A stretch of 64,000 bases of DNA, taken from positions 14,708,935-14,772,934 of the forward strand of contig NW_022881603.1 in assembly GCF_003369915.1 (NCBI RefSeq), given 5' to 3'. Source of the stretch: Drosophila miranda. Its lineage: Eukaryota > Arthropoda > Insecta > Diptera > Drosophilidae. A program made the position numbers and the translations under genes. Of the stretch, positions 44,243-54,799 are shown one piece after another (the first letter of the stretch is position 1; each line of letters opens with the position of its first letter). The notes under the pieces are model-generated. The model was not told the origin of the DNA and made no database searches. It saw only the letters and a program-made list of their open reading frames with translations.

Positions 44243-44547
44243 GGATCTCAATATGAAGCCTTCACTAGCTGCCGATGAGATGTTTTCAGAGGGCCCCGGC
44301 TATATGGAAATGGACGAGGTGAGTTTGAAGTCAGCAGGGTGGGGAAAGTCCTAACAAAAAATATGAAAAACAATTAATTATACTACCATGGTATTTATAG
44401 TCGGGCGGCGCTACTGGCATGATGATGGATCATATTCCCACCAATGATAAACATGTGCATGCTGATTTTTACAATAATTTCGATGATCTGTTTGACGATG
44501 ACAATTGGGCCAAAGTCAAGCAAACTGGCGACAATCCCAAACAGTAG
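44243..44547 (+). CDS. COP9 signalosome subunit 9 homologue (CSNAP/COPS9-like), 74 aa
   Basis: Two exons, 44243-44318 and 44401-44547, with GTGAGT donor and TTATAG acceptor; 26+48 codons and a TAG stop. The product starts [20 protein letters not shown], has an acidic [14 protein letters not shown], and the conserved C-terminal [17 protein letters not shown]. This matches the small acidic ninth subunit that stabilises the signalosome, a complex that removes NEDD8 from cullins. A 10-residue basic/polar tail follows the usual end of the family. The gene is intact here and is close to Fsn, a cullin-ligase receptor; the pairing is probably coincidental. Confidence 0.8.
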
Positions 44548-45012
44548 ATTAAACTTTGTACGTAAGTCGCCCAAAAGGGGACAATTACTATAAGCAAAGG
44601 AATACATATGTTGAGTTAATTTCGTTTAGTTCATTATTCTGTTTTATTTGGGCAAATGTCTTGGATAAGGATGTACAAACAATTCTGCAATTGGTTGGCT
44701 GCCTACAATTGGTTGGCTGCTATAATATATTCATTTGGTTCGTATAACTAACCTAAATATTGCCGTTCGAGGATAGTGCGGTGGTGGATTTGAACTTTGG
44801 CGTGGCGTGGTATAAACTCAACAAAATGCTTAATTTTTGTACAAAAAAGAACCTCGAAACTATATTTAAGATATCAAACTGAGTCGCAAGGGGAATGATT
44901 GAAGACATTGATATCGAAAGTACATGTACTCATTAAGGATAAATCTGTATGGATCCATGGAATTTGTTAAACAAATTGTACGTAATTAAGGCTGCATCTG
45001 ATTATGGCATAG
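44548..45012. other. Region between two convergent genes
   Basis: 3' sequence of the COP9 subunit gene and of Fsn. Contains a short direct repeat TTGGTTGGCTGC (44690 and 44709). No gene. Confidence 0.5.
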
Positions 45013-45918
45013 CTAACCGTCTAAGGGGGTGCCACAATAGACCATAGAAACCTCAGTGTTGCCATAGACAGCAGATACTGTGGGAAAAAGCTTTTTATCG
45101 GGCAAACCTGAAACCAGATACGGTAAATAGTTGGCAATGAGCATCTAAAATCATTAAAGAATCACCAAATGATAAGCTCACCTCGAAAGGCCACGCCCAG
45201 AAACTCGTAGTTCTTTTCAAACGATAAAGTATTATCATCACAGTCCAATATGACGCGAATCCGATCGCCCACCTGATATTTGGGTGCATTGTTCAACAAT
45301 GGATAACCTCCCTGCATGTCGCCGTTGTGCAATAGATGGTTCTCGACCAGGTTCCAGCCCCAGCTCTGATCATCGGACCCCAACAGGGCCACATAGCCGT
45401 GACATTGAAGGGCCGCCTCCTTCGTAGATATCCCAATTACGGCTACTGTTCCGAGTGGACCCTCCCAGATGACTTCCCAGGCATGGCGTCCGTGTCGAAA
45501 GCCAATTTTGGCCCTTGCAGCGTCTGTGCTCTGAGCCACGGGGTTCCTAGCAACGAAAGAACATGGAGTCTGCTATATTTTCGTTTAAGCCTACTACCAA
45601 ACTGTCTTACCGATGCAGGGTGAATCCATTCGGCTTAATATACACATTTCGCGAGCAATCGCTGGGATTCCACGAATGAAAGAACGCTCGCAACTTTGTC
45701 TTGTAGGTGGGGACGGGAGACAGCAATTCCGACTTGGTGACTTCCTTTGGCAGCTTGTTCAGACAGTGAAACCGCCAGACGTCGCTGTTCTCGTCGTTTA
45801 GGAAGTGGAACCAACTTTTGCAGACTTGCGAACAGCGGCCCAAGTCTTTGAGGTCCAGGTACGAAAATACAACCTCCAAGACATTATAATTGCACAGAGC
45901 TGCCACACGATCGACCAT
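45013..45918 (-). CDS. Fsn: F-box/SPRY-domain protein 1, E3 ligase receptor
   Basis: Three exons, 45611-45918, 45182-45546 and 45013-45107, give 768 nt and 255 codons plus TAG, the length of D. melanogaster Fsn. Start [20 protein letters not shown]. The F-box is in the first ~50 residues ([30 protein letters not shown]). The SPRY domain covers about 85-255 ([31 protein letters not shown].., [31 protein letters not shown], last exon [17 protein letters not shown]). Fsn joins SCF-like ligases with Highwire at synapses; known for the family, not shown here. Splice sites are canonical, and the frame is free of lesions. It diverges from Dp across about 1.1 kb. Confidence 0.95.
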
Positions 45919-46154
45919 TTTGTTGTTGCCTGGAGTCGATAGTGTAGTGTCCTCGCTGTCCTATCCACTACTCGCTTGGCTTTCTCCGCAAGTATTGTAT
46001 ATAGCTCCTGTGACTCGGACTTGTTATATCTTTTCAGGTGTTCTTCTCGGTTTATTATTGTAAGCTAGCTTAATCATTTTTTTTATCATCAAATTTCTGC
46101 TTAATTTATTATTTGACTCGAGGTGGGACCGTATAAGACATGAACGAAAAATAC
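45919..46154. other. Spacer between Fsn and the small minus-strand ORF
   Basis: Promoter region of Fsn; no ORF or obvious repeat. Confidence 0.4.
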
Positions 46155-46364
46155 CTAGTCGCGGAATGCAGTGGCAGCATTGTTTACAATTTGCGGCGAG
46201 TGCTGCAAGTCGATTTCGGAAACCAGCTGCTTCCAACACTGAGCTCGATTGATGCGTAAATTGGCGCGCACTGTCTGCCATTTCATTCGCACCCGCACAC
46301 TGGCCTGCTCTGCCTTTCCCACATGAAAACGAAAAAGCAACGACTTGGTGGAAATTTTGTGCAT
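46155..46364 (-). CDS. Small basic ORF, 69 aa, uncharacterised
   Basis: ATG at 46364 (MHKISTKSLLFRFHVGKAEQ) to a stop at 46155, unspliced. The product is basic, with a helical look (RMKWQTVRANLRINRAQCWK) and no membrane helix. It sits head-to-head with the Dp transcription unit. Fly genomes have many such short conserved ORFs, but I do not recognise this one. A function in mitochondria is possible given the amphipathic, positive N-terminus, and that is only a guess. Confidence 0.5.
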   Translation of the reverse strand: MHKISTKSLLFRFHVGKAEQASVRVRMKWQTVRANLRINRAQCWKQLVSEIDLQHSPQIVNNAATAFRD

Positions 46365-46389
46365 ATCGTGCTCCGTTCAAAAATACAAA

Positions 46390-49300
46390 TTATTTGAAAG
46401 TAATAAAACCACACGAAAGAGTCGATTTCGGGGAATCTTTTGCGATATTGTTTGTGAAAATCGAAGTGCGTTTAGTCTGCGAAAATCGCCATCAAAAACA
46501 GTCACCAAAGCAATTTTGCGGCCGCCGCTGTGTGTGTGTGACAAGAAAAAATGCTCTTGTGCTGGAAGTGAACAAAAATGCGCTCGCGCTCGCCATTTTG
46601 ACTCGAGCTACAACCAATTTTGTACCCATGAATACCGAACCCTAAGTGCATAAAAGTGTAGGCAAAGAGAGGATTAACACACGTGTTTCAATAGTGCAGT
46701 GCAGTGAGAAATACACACAAACTACGAATACAAGCACTCACACTAGGCAACCCATACACACATTGCGGCTACGTGCTTTTTTTCTATTCAAGACTTTTTT
46801 TTTTTGGCGGCCCTCTAGGAGGTGACAGCCAGAAGAGTACTGTGGTGAGGAGTAGTGTGCGAGAGTGGGGAAAAGTGGGCGAGAGGAAACAGTCGGCTAT
46901 CTGTGCGGGGTTCGGCACCGGTGATAGCGGCAACGTCGACACTATTGCACCTGCCTACCTGGTTGGGTTTCTATGAAAGGAGTGTGTCCCACTATAACCA
47001 TAACAGCCAAGTTACTCCTAAGATGGCGCATAACTCTTCAGCAGCAGCAGCAGCGAGCGGTGCAGCTAAAACGGATGAAGTAAACTTCTTCTTTCAAGAT
47101 GAGCATGGTAAGTGGGCATCTCCATCTCTCTTTAAAGCGGAATACCTCCAAGGCAATTGAAGAGCCTTGCTGTTTTCTATCTTACCGGGAAGGACTTCGG
47201 GCTGCCTTGATTAATGAGCATTCTATTTGGTTGTGTGTGTGTGTGTGTGTGTATTATCAGAGGCAGAGGCAAAGTGATACCCACACACTCGTGCACACGC
47301 ACATTTGGAGGCGGGCGCGATACGATACTACAAAGTTGCATGGGGAGCGTAAAACGCCATCTTTTCTTTTTCGGGTTTCTTTTGCTGACAATATTCATCG
47401 TTTGATACGTTTTTAGTGCACGAGAAACAAGCAGCGGACAACTAAAAAACAATAGCTTGCACAACAGGATGAACAAAATAAAGTAAAGTAATGGTAAAGA
47501 GGCAGAGAGAGCTACTTTCGAAGTACTAAAATCGGTATGTTCTCTCCGCCCCCACCTACCGTTCAACTATCGCCCAGTTGGCGCGCTCCGTCACACATGC
47601 ATACATGGACATATTATTCTCCCACTTTTATTTTATCGTACTAGCCAACAGCTGATATGCAGCCCAGCGCTGGCGCTGCTACATTCAGTACGAAAGTTTT
47701 GCATCAAAAACCTGCAATATTTTTATTTTTAGTTATAAATAATGATTTTGAATAACATTAGCAAAAGAAAAATTATAAAAACTGCGTGACATTCTGCAAT
47801 GTGTCACACAGTCGGAAAAAGACCGGAGTGGGAATGAGAGAGAGAGAGAGAGAGCGCGGGCGAACAAGGCTAGAGACAAGAACAACAATGCCACACACAC
47901 AAACACACAATCTCGTAGGTAAAAAGCTAAACCCCCAAAACGGGCAAACATCAAACAAGTGTAGCGACTGGTATACACGTGTAAGTGTTTGATGCTTGCA
48001 TCGAACCACGGTCCCACAACTAATTACAGTGAATCCTATTTATTTTTGAAATTTTTGTGTGTTAGTCTGCCAGAATATTATCTCAATACAGTACAAACGT
48101 TTTTAGAACTTAAAAGTTGCCGATCTCCAGTCCGCCCCGCTGGCCGGCCCAAGGCGTGTATGCCTGTAGTTAAGCCACTGTGTGCGTCATTTGAAGGTAG
48201 GTTGCATACGTGTGAGAGAGAGAGAGAGTTTGTAGCTATTTTTAGTATTCGAAGACCCTTTGCGGTTTTGCTTGTTCTAGGAGTTTGATTTGAGAGCGAA
48301 GGCCATCATTTGGTCTCTCCCTTGACCACTCGCTCTGTTGTTATGGTTATGCAAATTTTGGGCGACAGGTGAATAATTATCATACCGAAAGAAGCTAACG
48401 TAAAAAACTTGAGTTGCTTAGAAAAGCCGGTTACAAAGACAAAGATGTAAGCCAGGGATGCATACAACTAATCTGGCCCCATAGGTTTTTGATTCTAGTT
48501 ATGGTCTATATTTTCATAGCATTTGGTACCTTTTTTATCAGAGCAATATTTATCTTTTGGGATAAGGTACCCATATGATCGAGTCTAATTCGATGTTTGT
48601 GCAGATCACTTTCAAATTAATGTTTCTTTTAGACAAACTGTGACTTAAAAAGTAGTTCATAAAAATATCGATATTAATGATATTTATAACTCCACCTCTT
48701 CTCAGTCATACCTTGCACAATTGCATGTAAAAATCATGTAGAAATACCTTTTTGGTGGTCGCGTTTGACACAAAAAAAAAATAATTTTTAAAAAATTTAA
48801 AAAAAACAACAGAATTTTGGTTTAAACTTGGCGGTTCCGTTAATATACCTACATACATATGTAATGTATTTACCAGAACAATTTCAGTATATGTATTTTC
48901 CACAACCCTAAGTGATCTGTTTTCGGGTTGTTGCTTCATCCTCTTCTTTACTATACATAGCAATACTTACATATGTGTGTGTGTGTGTTGTATGCACCCT
49001 TAAAGTTCTCATTCAGAAATATGTACCTTCGTTATATTTTACTGTTGTTGCAGTCGTTTTCAGTTGCGCGCGCTTGCTGTGTTCACTACCCTCTAGTACC
49101 AGGCAACTAGTTCCGAACTGGTGCCGCACTAGCTACCATTCTCACCTCCCTGGTTCCAGATCGATTACCCGCAATGTGTTTCAGCGGAGAATTTAACACA
49201 TGCATGTCCTAGGGCGGAACCACCCCTGGTTCCCGCTAGATTACCCTTCGATTACCCGTAGCTCAGGAGGTAGTTCCGAACTAGTTACCAGTAGAAAGCC

Positions 49301-52300
49301 AGCAACTAGTTCCCCACTCGACTACCCTTCGATTACCTGTAGCTAGCTCTGACCTAGTTACCAGTAACTAGTTCCGAACTGACTATTGGTAGTAGTCAAT
49401 CTGGCAGTCTGGAATAATACAAAAATAAAAACACAATGTCTTTCATTATAACGAATAATTTTTAATTTTATGATGCTTAGCCTACTCCTGCTTTTTGGCA
49501 AGACACTTCTTCTTAAAAACCCTTTTCTTCATCCTTTGCATTGCCTTCCGCACAGTGTTTTCGGGGGGCTCATCGCCAGGCGAAATACATTCTGTAATTA
49601 ATATTTGTTTTAATTTATATATCTCTAGAAGTGTAAATGGTATTTTACCTAGCAAAGCTGCAAAAAATTCTTTGTGGGTCCTAAGGGCCTTCTTCCCTTA
49701 CGTTATAGGCTAGAACAATTTCCTCACTCAAAATAAAGTTTAAGCCGCTCAAAACGCCAGCTGGCTGGAGAATCGATTTCCTTGCTGTTATCTGTTATCT
49801 TTCCTGCACAACGCTAACTTTGCAATGTTAGCTTCCCTTTCACTCTTACGGAGTCTACGCAAATGCCTTTTGCTCATCATTTTATTTGAAATATATAATA
49901 TATATTTGCACGTACCTGTTTATATTAATTTGATTTATTTATTAACTCTTTTCCACTTTTTTAATAAATGTTTACACAAAAGACTCTTCCAGCGATTAGA
50001 TGTTGTACAGAAGTGAACAAAATCAACGCATAAAGCAAACGAGGAAAACAAATGCATTTTGTTTGTGTAAATTCTTGTCTCTTTCATTCCACGAGCGCAA
50101 CTACAGTAAAATATCACGATTAACTTACCATTTCGGTGCTTATTGCATGTCGTGGCTCGGTAAAAACTAGCTGAGTGGGCACTGTAACTCCACGGAATTG
50201 CGGTTATTTGCCGCCTTCAAAAACAAACCGGAGGCGGCTTCGTTTTTCGGTTCTTTTTCGACTGGTCCGCGTTCGCTTTCCGCGTAACTAGTTGCAGAAC
50301 TGGTACATTGTAGTCGACGAAGACCTGGTCCGCGTTCGCTTCCCGCGTAACTAGTTGCAGAACTAGTACATTGTAGTCGACGAAGATTTGGTCCGCGTTC
50401 GCTTTCCGCGTAACTAGTTGCAGAACTAGTACATTGTAGTCGACGAAGACCTGGTCCGCGTTCGCTTCCCGCGTAACTAGTTGCGTAGCTAGTTGCGCGG
50501 TAAACAGCGCAGAACTAGTTCGAGAGGGGTCAATTGACCCCTTTGGTTCTACAGGGTACATTTGCCTCACAGCGAGGGCTGCACACCGACAATAGTCGAA
50601 TACACACATGCCAGTGTAATTTGATGTGTGTGTGCGTGTTGGGGATATTGACACAATCGTGTTATCAAATTCTTAGTAGTTCTTCAGAGAGAATCCAATC
50701 TGAAACTGCATTTATCTTCTTCTAGGACAAATAGCCACAATGCGGAAGCCGGCACAAGTGAAATCCGAAATGCATAGTGGAAAATCTTCCGTAGTGTATG
50801 CCACCAGCTCTTCCGCGCGCAACAGTGTCAGTGGCATTGGCACCGTTGGACGCATAGGCGCGTTCAGTCAGATGGTAAGGCGTCTACTTCGGATCGGAGG
50901 GTATCGTATCGTTGCTTAACTCACATTTCACAACCTTCACAGTGCTCCACAAATCAGGGACAGTTCATCCGATTGCAGGACAACGGTACGGTCATTCCAA
51001 AAACAGAAAGTAAGCCACAAACACACATAACCTTTCGATCGGTTCTCATGCGATATCCATTGAACAAACACAGATACTTCATACACAACTGGGTCGGCAC
51101 AGAAGAGCGCCAGCGGGGGCGGCGGCATGTACGACGTGGTAAGTAGCGCGGTACTCTACTCCACCATGCCAACGCGGCATTAACCGAATGTGTGTTTTGC
51201 ATAAACAGATAAAGGAACGCTTTGAGAGGTTTACGCCAAATAATCCCATTAAAATGAAGTCAAGACTGTAAGTTTCCAGCTGATGCAAGTCAAAAAAAAA
51301 AAACAGGAACTAAGCTGATCGTTCTCTTGATTCTAACAGCCATGCCATACAGAGCAACCACTCAACTTCCGCTTCATCCTCGTCAGAACAAAGGAAACGC
51401 AAGCCGGACAAGGCCGGCAAGGGTCTGCGCCACTTCTCGATGAAGGTGTGCGAGAAGGTTGAGGAGAAGGGCAAAACCACATACAATGAAGTGGCCGACG
51501 ACCTCGTCAGCGAAGAAATGAAAAACAATGCATACGACAGTAACTGTGATCAAAAGAATATCCGACGTCGTGTCTACGATGCGCTCAACGTACTGATGGC
51601 AATCAATGTTATATCCAAGGATAAGAAGGAAATACGCTGGATAGGACTGCCCGCCAACTCAGCGGAGGTAAGACCGTACAATCCTAAAGTCCTGCGACTA
51701 TGTCGGCTAATGCTATGTGTCCCTATCAATTCACTAGCAATTTCTGGCGTTGGAAGAGGAGAATAGTCTCCGGCGGGAGCGTATCAAACAGAAAAATGAT
51801 ATGCTGCGCGAAATGATTATGCAGCATGTAGCATTCAAAGGCCTAGTCGAGCGAAACAAGCGGAATGAGAGCCAGGGCGTGGTGCCCTCAGCCAATGCAT
51901 CCTGTCAGCTGCCGTTCATCATAGTTAACACGCACAAATCGACCAAGATCAACTGCAGCGTGACCAACGACAAGTGAGTCCAACATCTCATAGTTCCCCC
52001 AAATCCTACCACTCATTCACAATTCATTGCCCTGTCCGTACTATGTAGGTCCGAATACATATTCAAGTTCGACAAGACATTTGAAATGCACGATGACATT
52101 GAAGTCCTCAAGCGTATGGGCTTCTGTTTGGGTATGTAATCTCCGAGGCGAATCCCCCTCCACAGTTTTCAGTAAACTAATTGATTTTTTCAACCATTCT
52201 AGGCTTGGATAAGGGTAAGTGCATGCCCGAAAAGATTGAGCGCGTGAAGAATTGGGTCCCACCAAATCTAGCCAAATATGTAGAAGGTAATTTTCATATC

Positions 52301-52521
52301 GGATAAAAACCTCAATCAAAATATCTACAATACCATTCCGTTTTCTAGCTTATGGAGCCGGAAAAACTGGAGAAACCATGTACGATTCCGACGACGAGGA
52401 TACCGAGTTCACAGTGTACAATGATTCTCAAAGCTTGTCACAAAACACAACACAGCGCACCATTGGTGACGGTCTCAAGCTGGAGCTGGACGATGACGAG
52501 CTGGAGGATGACATAGATTGA
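46390..52521 (+). CDS. Dp: Transcription factor Dp (E2F dimerisation partner), 442 aa
   Basis: Ten coding exons: 47023-47107, 50726-50874, 50943-51009, 51074-51138, 51209-51267, 51340-51667, 51738-51973, 52049-52131, 52203-52286 and 52349-52521. All GT-AG with matching phases, summing to 1329 nt, close to the 445-aa fly Dp. Start [20 protein letters not shown]. The DNA-binding winged-helix is in the 328-nt exon: [30 protein letters not shown], then [20 protein letters not shown] (the RRVYD-ALNV signature). DP dimerisation follows ([20 protein letters not shown] and the [18 protein letters not shown] section). The tail is acidic ([12 protein letters not shown]). Dp pairs with E2F1/E2F2 on S-phase genes. 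5' UTR sequence starts roughly at 46390 with a large intron 1 (47108-50725) that carries a transposon. The frame has no lesion. Confidence 0.95.
49090..50556. mobile_element. Harbinger-related non-autonomous element in Dp intron 1
   Basis: Ends are imperfect inverted repeats CCCTCTAGTACCA and, reversed, CCCTGTAGAACCA, with a possible 3-bp TAC duplication (49087-49089 and 50557-50559). About 500 bp inside (49384-49896) are nearly identical to 62565-63085, the start of the PIF/Harbinger element at the window end, including the minus-strand accessory-gene tail. The rest contains motifs AACTAGTT and ACTAGTTCC and a 63-bp array. I infer a deletion derivative of that transposon family. It has no transposase frame. 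Confidence 0.6.
50217..50520 (-). repeat. 63-bp tandem array, about four units
   Basis: Unit start TGGTCCGCG at 50263, 50326, 50389 and 50452, period exactly 63 bp, with GTAACTAGTTGCAGAACTAG and ATTGTAGTCGACGAAGA in each. Because 63 is a multiple of three, the minus strand keeps an open frame with a 21-residue repeat ([18 protein letters not shown]). Probably a subterminal repeat field of the element, not a gene. Confidence 0.85.
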
Positions 52522-53639
52522 GCTGACGATGCCGCTCACATTGCACATGCAATGGCCGATGCGGACGGGGATGCAGAAGATTCATTTAGTTTTACGTTTA
52601 TCAATGCTTTGCTAGGATTGCCACGTCCCCCACACGGTTAAACTTGTCGGCTCCCCTATCACCCTACCACCATCCCACCCACAGTTGGTTTTTTTTTTTT
52701 TAAATTTCAATGAGACTTTATTAACTTATACAATATTGCTATAATTATCGTCTAAACAACATGGGGGAAAATCATAAGTGAATGGTTTCGCATACGCATT
52801 TTCCCTTGGATCTTTCAAGATTTATGTTTAAGCTGAATGAGTTTTTAAAAAATAGTTTGTCTAGTTAAGCGAAAAGTGTACACAACATATTAAGCAATTG
52901 AATTGCATATTGCTGCAATGGGAATAACTGACAAGCAAACGAGTTAATAAAGCGGATGCATATTGTAAAATATGATATAAACAAAGAAAACCTATATATT
53001 TTTCTTAACCTCATTTTGCATACCCTCTCAGCAAACCCGAGGAACGAGTTTCTAACTAAAACTGCGTGGAGGCTGAACTGGGCTGAAAGCCACCACACAT
53101 TTGGAGGAGGAAATGAGTCATGGAACTCGGTTTGTTGTTGTAGTTTACTTTAGTTCATTGGGATCGGATCGCAGAGCAGAACAGTCTTACATACAAATTC
53201 AAAAACCTTAAATGGAAATATACTTACAAAAGGCGGAAGCTATGATCTTTCGTATCTTTCGTAGTGATCAGACGTGTTTTTGTTTTGCGCTCCGCATTTT
53301 TTCCTTTTGTTTTGAATAAACAGCCGGTGTTTTCCTAACTAAATTCTAAATTTACTTCCTAACCAGACAACAATCTGGAAACCTATTCTATTACGCGAGT
53401 GCATGCCTTTTGATTTTTGTTAAAACATTATTTAACTTTTTATTTTTCGGCGTCGGCTTGTGCTTGTGCTTGTGTTTGTGTTGTTGCAGTGAGTGAGTAC
53501 GCATTACATTGCATTGCAGTCCGCTCTCGTCTGGTAGCTTTTGTTGTTTTATCACTCTCTCGCTATCACCTCAACTTCAATAACTGTTCTTTCTCTCTCG
53601 CTCTTTAAACTTTCTGAGCACTAGCGCTCTCTGCTTAGT
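52522..53639. other. 3' region of Dp
   Basis: Likely Dp 3' UTR and flank, AT-rich with microsatellite-like TGTGCTTGTGCTTGTG (53456-53480). No other gene seen. Confidence 0.5.
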
Positions 53640-53773
53640 AGCTCTCGCTATAACCGCTCTCCACTCTGCTCTCTTTTTTTACCAATTCCGCTTTGAGCGT
53701 TGTCTGGCACATTGGTCTGATACCAATTTGTTTTGCAAATAATAGTATATATATAAATAAATAATAAAATAAA

Positions 53774-54790
53774 ATGGAATACGCTGTGGTCTGTGCCAAA
53801 AAAAGCTGTAAGAAGCAGATCACCCACGATCAGCCGAATGTCCCCTGCTGGCTCTGCGACAGCGTAGTGCACGCAAAATGCGCTGGATTTTCTGGCCTCG
53901 TGAGTGATGCTATAGCCAAACGTAATGGCTTGCATTACAGTTGCGAGGCATGCCGTGCGGTGGAGAGAGACATGGTGGCTTTCATGAGGCAGACGCGGAG
54001 TGGCTTTAAGGAGCTGACCGTTGGTTTTAAAAACCAATACGATCGGCTCCTAGCCATGGAGGCTCAGTTTAGCGGTTTAAAACTGCTGAATGAGTCTCCG
54101 AGGCGCAAAAAGGTCACTCCGCGGGATCTGCAATTGCCAACCGTCACTCAGCCGTGCGCCGCCGAAAAACTGACTCCGACCACTCCAAGTGTGCAGCAGT
54201 TGATCTCGTTGACCACTCCAAGGGCAACGACAGCTGCTGGCGACGCAGATTCGGTAGCCGAATTCATCGCCTCGGAGAATGTGCAGCCAAGTACGTCTGC
54301 AGCGTCCGTGTCCGTGGTGTCCGCAAGTTCGCTAGTTGTCCCGTCTATACCGATCCCACCAGTAAATAGACGTTCCGGACCTCCGGATATTGCCACCACA
54401 GGTACTAGGCCTGTGGTGACTAAACCACTGGTGGGAGTCCCACCAAAACGACAAGTTTTTGTTTCACGGCTGGCCCCTGACCTCACATCTAATGATGTAA
54501 TTGCTTTTATTCAAAGCAAAATAAAAGCCGTGGGTTTAAAGGTGGAGAAATTTAACTTCTCTTATGCCAGGGAGATAGCCTCGTTTAAGATAAGCATCTC
54601 CCCAACTCAATTTGTACCATTTGCTCCGCCAAATTTTGGCCGGAGCATTTGGTGGTGAAGGAGTTTAAGGCTAAGAAGAAGAATAGGCCCCCCATATCCC
54701 TTCCAAACCTTTCCAGTGTGCCACCCTCAACCTCAACCTCAACTTCCTCTTCCTCAACTTCCCGTCTTGCTTCCACCTTTCCAAAAAACT
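53774..54790 (+). pseudogene. LINE ORF1 with a PHD-like zinc finger
   Basis: ATG 53774. N-terminal MEYAVVCAKKSCKKQ, then CWLCDSVVHAKCAGFSGLV and HYSCEAC: a C4HC3-type (PHD-like) array at about residues 8-57. The middle is Ser/Thr/Pro-rich. C-terminus from about residue 230: RQVFVSRLAPDLTSNDVIAF, an RRM-like start. At about 54620 the frame slips: the open frame ends at 54658, but the expected end (FWPEHLVVKEFK.. then Lys-rich) is in the next frame to about 54790. PHD-like ORF1 proteins are known in CR1-type LINEs. Not a host gene. Confidence 0.75.
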
Positions 54791-54799
54791 AACTTCTCT

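Noticed and set aside
50217..50654. 145-codon ORF with 21-residue repeats and candidate CRISPR-like array
   Set aside because: It is a 63-bp tandem repeat in a transposon with no unique spacers; eukaryotic context.
53774..54658. Host PHD-finger gene
   Set aside because: It is directly followed by endonuclease-RT frames in the arrangement of a LINE, so it is ORF1.
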